NCBI RefSeq assembly: GCF_938045775.1
Contig: NZ_CALIBH010000187.1
Span: forward strand, 1-26,057
Direction: 5' to 3'
Length of the DNA stretch: 26,057 nucleotides
From: an uncultured Campylobacter sp.
GTDB taxonomy: Bacteria; Campylobacterota; Campylobacteria; Campylobacterales; Campylobacteraceae
Below, in pieces: positions 23,837 to 26,057 of the stretch. The translations under genes were made by a program, and so were the position numbers. Each line of letters opens with the position of its first letter. Position 1 is the stretch's first letter. The notes beneath the pieces are model-generated. The model was not told where the DNA came from and did not search any database. It saw nothing but the letters and a program-made list of their open reading frames with translations.

Positions 23837-23917
23837 TTGATTAAAAACAAAACTCAAAAATCGAATATTTTCAAACATTTTTTTAAACAAACTAAATTAA
23901 GAAATAAAGGATATAAA

Positions 23918-24412
23918 ATGAAACTTTCAACCATAGTCTTAGCTACAACAGTAGCTTTAACATTCTCCGGCTGCGTTATAGACGACGCATTAAATAGCGT
24001 AACAGGAACAATTGATTCAATTACTGCACCAAGTGGAACAAATAATACATCAAATAAAACTAATATTCCTACAAAAAATTTTAATTCCGTATCAGAATTA
24101 GAAAAATTTTGCGCCAATGCTCCAGAAAAAACTCAATATATAGTTACAAAAATACCAAATCTTGTATGGGATGAATATGCAACTTATGCACAAAGAGAAT
24201 TAACTGTAACAGGAACAAAAAAGAAAATTACTTTAAAAGCAAAAACTTTCTTCTCCGCAACTAGCAGACCGTTATTCAAACCTGATCTTATAGAAATTAA
24301 AAATGGAAGAATAAACTCAAGATACAATGTAACATTTTTAGAACCCTTAATTATAGAAAAAGCTGACAACACTTCAACAGACTGCACTATTGAATATCAT
24401 AGGGCAAATTAA
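23918..24412 (+). CDS. Predicted lipoprotein, 164 aa
   Basis: I chose the ATG at 23918 with AAAGG 7 bases upstream because it places a lipoprotein signal peptide at the N-terminus: MKLSTIVLATTVALTFSGC, lipobox F-S-G-C with the lipidated cysteine at residue 19. The upstream extension to 23813 would hide this signal. After a Ser/Thr/Asn-rich linker (TAPSGTNNTSNKTN) comes a small domain with two further cysteines (KFCANAPEK and TDCTIEYH), possibly a disulfide. Codon use is clearly more AT-rich than in the nap genes, fitting acquired DNA. Function is unknown; surface-exclusion or entry-type roles are possible for element lipoproteins but not shown. Confidence 0.7.
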   Translation: MKLSTIVLATTVALTFSGCVIDDALNSVTGTIDSITAPSGTNNTSNKTNIPTKNFNSVSELEKFCANAPEKTQYIVTKIPNLVWDEYATYAQRELTVTGTKKKITLKAKTFFSATSRPLFKPDLIEIKNGRINSRYNVTFLEPLIIEKADNTSTDCTIEYHRAN

Positions 24413-24440
24413 CAATAAAAACCAAAAGGACGCGCGCAAA

Positions 24441-24662
24441 ATGATTATCTCAATTCTAAATAAAAAAGGCGGAGTAGGCAAAACTCCCTTCGCCTTTAGC
24501 ATAGCAAAGGATCTATCGCTTTATCTACAAAGCAATGATACAAGCTGCATAGAGCAAATCTATCCAAATTATGCAGTCATTACTGATACGCCAAAACGAA
24601 TAGATAACTGCGTATATGATTTCGGCGGTTTTAAAAGTGCCGGCGTATTAGTATCCCGGTAG
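24441..24662 (+). pseudogene. Truncated ParA/MinD-like ATPase of the mobile element
   Basis: Starting at ATG 24441 the product reads MIISILNKKGGVGKTPFAFSIAKDL, with a deviant Walker A (KGGVGKT). It continues to a Walker A'-like DFGGFKSAGV and then stops at codon 73. Normal ParA-like proteins of mobile elements are around 200 residues or more, so the C-terminal half is missing. Right after the stop comes an 8-bp hairpin and the convergent mobilization-like gene, so a deletion or recombination joint probably lies here. ParA-like proteins often accompany replication or mobilization modules. A frame continuing as GAHTVALRSGANLFQ after the stop may be further remnant. Confidence 0.6.
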
Positions 24663-24683
24663 GAGCGCATACAGTTGCGCTCC
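24662..24683. terminator. Perfect 8-bp hairpin between convergent genes
   Basis: GGAGCGCA (24662-24669) and TGCGCTCC (24676-24683) close a 6-base loop between the truncated parA-like gene and the convergent mobilization-like gene. It could end transcription from either side, though no T-tract follows on either strand. Confidence 0.4.
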
Positions 24684-24692
24684 GTTCGGGGG

Positions 24693-25604
24693 CTAATCTC
24701 TTCCAAAGCCTTTTTTAGGCGTTATAATACGTGTTGTTTGATTGCCTTGCGATTGCGTAGGCCGAGTAGGCGTAGGCGGTGTAAGTTTAATTTCAGCGCC
24801 TAAAATTTTTATACCTGATTTTTCTATTACTTCATATGTTTTGTCATCAATATCCGTTACCTTGATTGTTTTGCCGCGGTATTCTATGGAATACGTATCA
24901 GAAGTGTCCTGCGATTCGGCTTTTTCAGCTTTCGTTGTCTTAGTGGATTCTTTAGCCTTTTCTTCTTCGATTTTCCTAGCTTCTCTTTCCCAGGCTTCAT
25001 CGCAAGCTCTTTTCCAAGCCTCTTCCTTTGCTTTGCGTATTTCTGCTTCTTTTCTCTCGAAATCAGCTTCCCAAGCTTCTTTTTCAAGTTTTTGTTGTCT
25101 TAAAAATTCTTCCCACTCTTTATCTCTTTGTTCTTTAGCTTTGTTTTCTTTTGCAATACTCCTTTCTAATTCCTCTCGGCGAATGATGTTTGAAAAATCC
25201 CGTTTAGTTTCGTATTGAAGCTTTCCGCCATAATACACCTTTTTGCCATCTTTCATCTTAGGCGTCTTTGTCTTTGTTACGCAATAGTCGAATTTATCAC
25301 CTTCTTGCAGATTATATTTTGCCTGTAGTTCTCGTATATCTTTAGAGTTCAAGGTATGTGTAGATTTATCTTTGGCTAATACTATCATCTCTCCTTCATT
25401 CGTATAGCCTAGGAATGTGAGTCCCCTTTTTAGCTCGTCGGTAAGTTTTGATTTGGGTTGTTGATACTCTACTGCTATACCTTTTTCCTGAAGCTTTTTT
25501 ACAATGAGATCGTTAAATTCTTTGCTTTGATCCTTTAAACCTTTTTTGAATGGCGTATGCAAGCTACTTCCGTCGTATCCGTGATAAGCGATGGTTATAT
25601 GCAC
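24693..25604 (-). CDS. Mobilization-like protein with HxH motif and long coiled coil
   Basis: The open frame runs from after a stop at 25650 and can start at GTG 25604 (weak GGTGG site). The N-terminal sequence around it, GGLHVHITIAYHGYDGSS, has an HxH motif of the kind found in HUH relaxase/Rep enzymes. Residues about 140-220 are a highly charged predicted coiled coil (repeated EEAWKRA/EREARKIEEE type), and the C-terminus is Thr/Pro/Gln-rich. A better start, ATG 25623-25621 with AGGAG upstream, is one base out of frame. Removing the C after that ATG would give MNGGLHVHIT. So the 5' end is probably frameshifted or the gene is truncated. Relaxase assignment is tentative; no N-terminal catalytic Tyr is seen. 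Confidence 0.5.
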   Translation of the reverse strand: MHITIAYHGYDGSSLHTPFKKGLKDQSKEFNDLIVKKLQEKGIAVEYQQPKSKLTDELKRGLTFLGYTNEGEMIVLAKDKSTHTLNSKDIRELQAKYNLQEGDKFDYCVTKTKTPKMKDGKKVYYGGKLQYETKRDFSNIIRREELERSIAKENKAKEQRDKEWEEFLRQQKLEKEAWEADFERKEAEIRKAKEEAWKRACDEAWEREARKIEEEKAKESTKTTKAEKAESQDTSDTYSIEYRGKTIKVTDIDDKTYEVIEKSGIKILGAEIKLTPPTPTRPTQSQGNQTTRIITPKKGFGRD

Positions 25605-25742
25605 GTGTAATCCACCGTTGCATTTGGCTCCTGCGCACGGGCGCTTATCCTAAATTTTAATTATTCCGGCCCCTTTCATTTTTATTTTATATATAATCTT
25701 TTTCGATTTAAATGTTACGATAAGAAAGTCCGTGTAAATTTA

Positions 25743-25780
25743 AATCTTTCTAATACTTGATTAGTGTTATTGATAAGATT
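25743..25780. other. Two-tier inverted repeat, candidate oriT or regulatory hairpin
   Basis: An inner stem TAATACT/AGTGTTA (25751-25757 and 25763-25769, one G-U pair, loop TGATT) is flanked by an outer stem AATCTT/AAGATT (25743-25748 and 25775-25780). It lies in the AT-rich region just upstream of the mobilization-like gene, where origins of transfer are often found. A TATAAT at about 25786 follows. It could equally be an RNA element. Confidence 0.35.
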
Positions 25781-25900
25781 AGCGGTATAATAAATTACAA
25801 ATTTTAAACGAGTCGGCAAATTTTACAATTTAAAGAGTTTGATGCATCTTGTTAAACGACTTCATTAATTTTAGACTATTGATTTGGGAGAAAATTGGTA

Positions 25901-25936
25901 GAAAAAATCCTTTGATTAGACTGGAGGGGATTTTTC
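25901..25936 (-). terminator. Rho-independent-like terminator downstream of the tRNA-fMet
   Basis: GAAAAAATCC (25901-25910) and GGATTTTTC (25928-25936) form an A-tract/T-tract hairpin with a 17-base loop. On the minus strand it lies about 70 bases after the tRNA 3' end, so it probably ends that transcript. It could act in both directions. Confidence 0.6.
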
Positions 25937-26003
25937 TTATTCTACAATGAAGGCAATAGCAAAATTTTTAAGCCATGATATAAGATATAAATATAAAGTT
26001 TAT

Positions 26004-26057
26004 TGGTTGCAGAGGGTGGATTTGAACCACCGACCTTCGGGTTATGAGCCCGACGAG
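26004..26057 (-). tRNA. Initiator tRNA-fMet (CAU), 3' part only
   Basis: The minus strand reads CTCGTCGGGCTCATAACC then CGAAGGTC, a T-arm GGTTCAAATCC and the end TGCAACCA with encoded CCA at 26006-26004. The anticodon is CAU and the anticodon stem has three G-C pairs (GGG/CCC), the hallmark of initiator tRNA. Position 72 is A, as in other fMet tRNAs. The 5' acceptor and D-arm lie beyond the window edge. Confidence 0.93.

Noticed and set aside
24742..25218. 158-aa Ser-rich plus-strand frame
   Set aside because: It is the complement of the charged coiled-coil coding region of the mobilization-like gene, and has no ribosome site.
21217..26003. attR copy of the ssrA 3' end inside the window
   Set aside because: I looked for CACACCTCC or its complement downstream and did not find it; the shared GGTTCAA with the tRNA is only the common T-loop.

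Overview
The window reads as chromosome from a Campylobacter (Epsilonproteobacteria), probably one of the moderately high-GC oral-type species rather than C. jejuni. Three things support this: the tmRNA encodes the Campylobacter tag ANNVKFAPAYAKAA, the nitrate reductase operon has the epsilonproteobacterial order napA-G-H-B-L-D, and coding DNA is rich in AAATTT words with several TTG starts. Species identity is inference.

Layout. (1) 1-4970: a 5'-partial membrane protein gene, then a minus-strand group of a small protein, a ModE-type regulator, fdhD and a formate dehydrogenase catalytic subunit (fdhF). fdhF is read through an in-frame TGA as selenocysteine, and a good bacterial SECIS hairpin follows the TGA. 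(2) 4941-5473: AT-rich divergent promoter region. (3) 5474-11911: a complete, tightly overlapped periplasmic nitrate reductase operon napAGHBLD. NapL carries an Asn-Ser-rich insert. Formate oxidation and nitrate reduction genes are thus back to back, both molybdopterin enzymes, with an Mo-type regulator beside them. (4) 11912-18445: hypothetical membrane proteins, an AI-2E family permease with an odd 165-residue N-terminal extension, a relic of ribD, a very small overlapping gene, ruvB, and about 850 bp of noncoding DNA packed with AATT-centred words. (5) 18446-20756: an anchored hypothetical protein, a VapBC-type toxin-antitoxin pair and panB. (6) 20810-21216: ssrA (tmRNA) with a textbook promoter. 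(7) 21217 to about 25900: an AT-rich, decaying integrative element inserted at the 3' end of ssrA. It holds a frameshifted tyrosine integrase, a small HTH protein, a frameshifted membrane protein, a lipoprotein, a truncated ParA-like ATPase and a mobilization-like protein with a damaged 5' end. (8) 26004-26057: the 3' part of an initiator tRNA-Met on the minus strand.

The most interesting points are the selenoprotein FdhF with its SECIS, the ModE-type regulator with a duplicated Cys-x-Leu-Gly-x-Phe module in place of molybdate-binding domains, the AATT-rich repeats shared by noncoding DNA and the napL insert, and the number of single-base frameshifts in the ssrA-linked island. I found no clear undescribed defence or CRISPR system. 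All calls are from reading the sequence only, with no database search.
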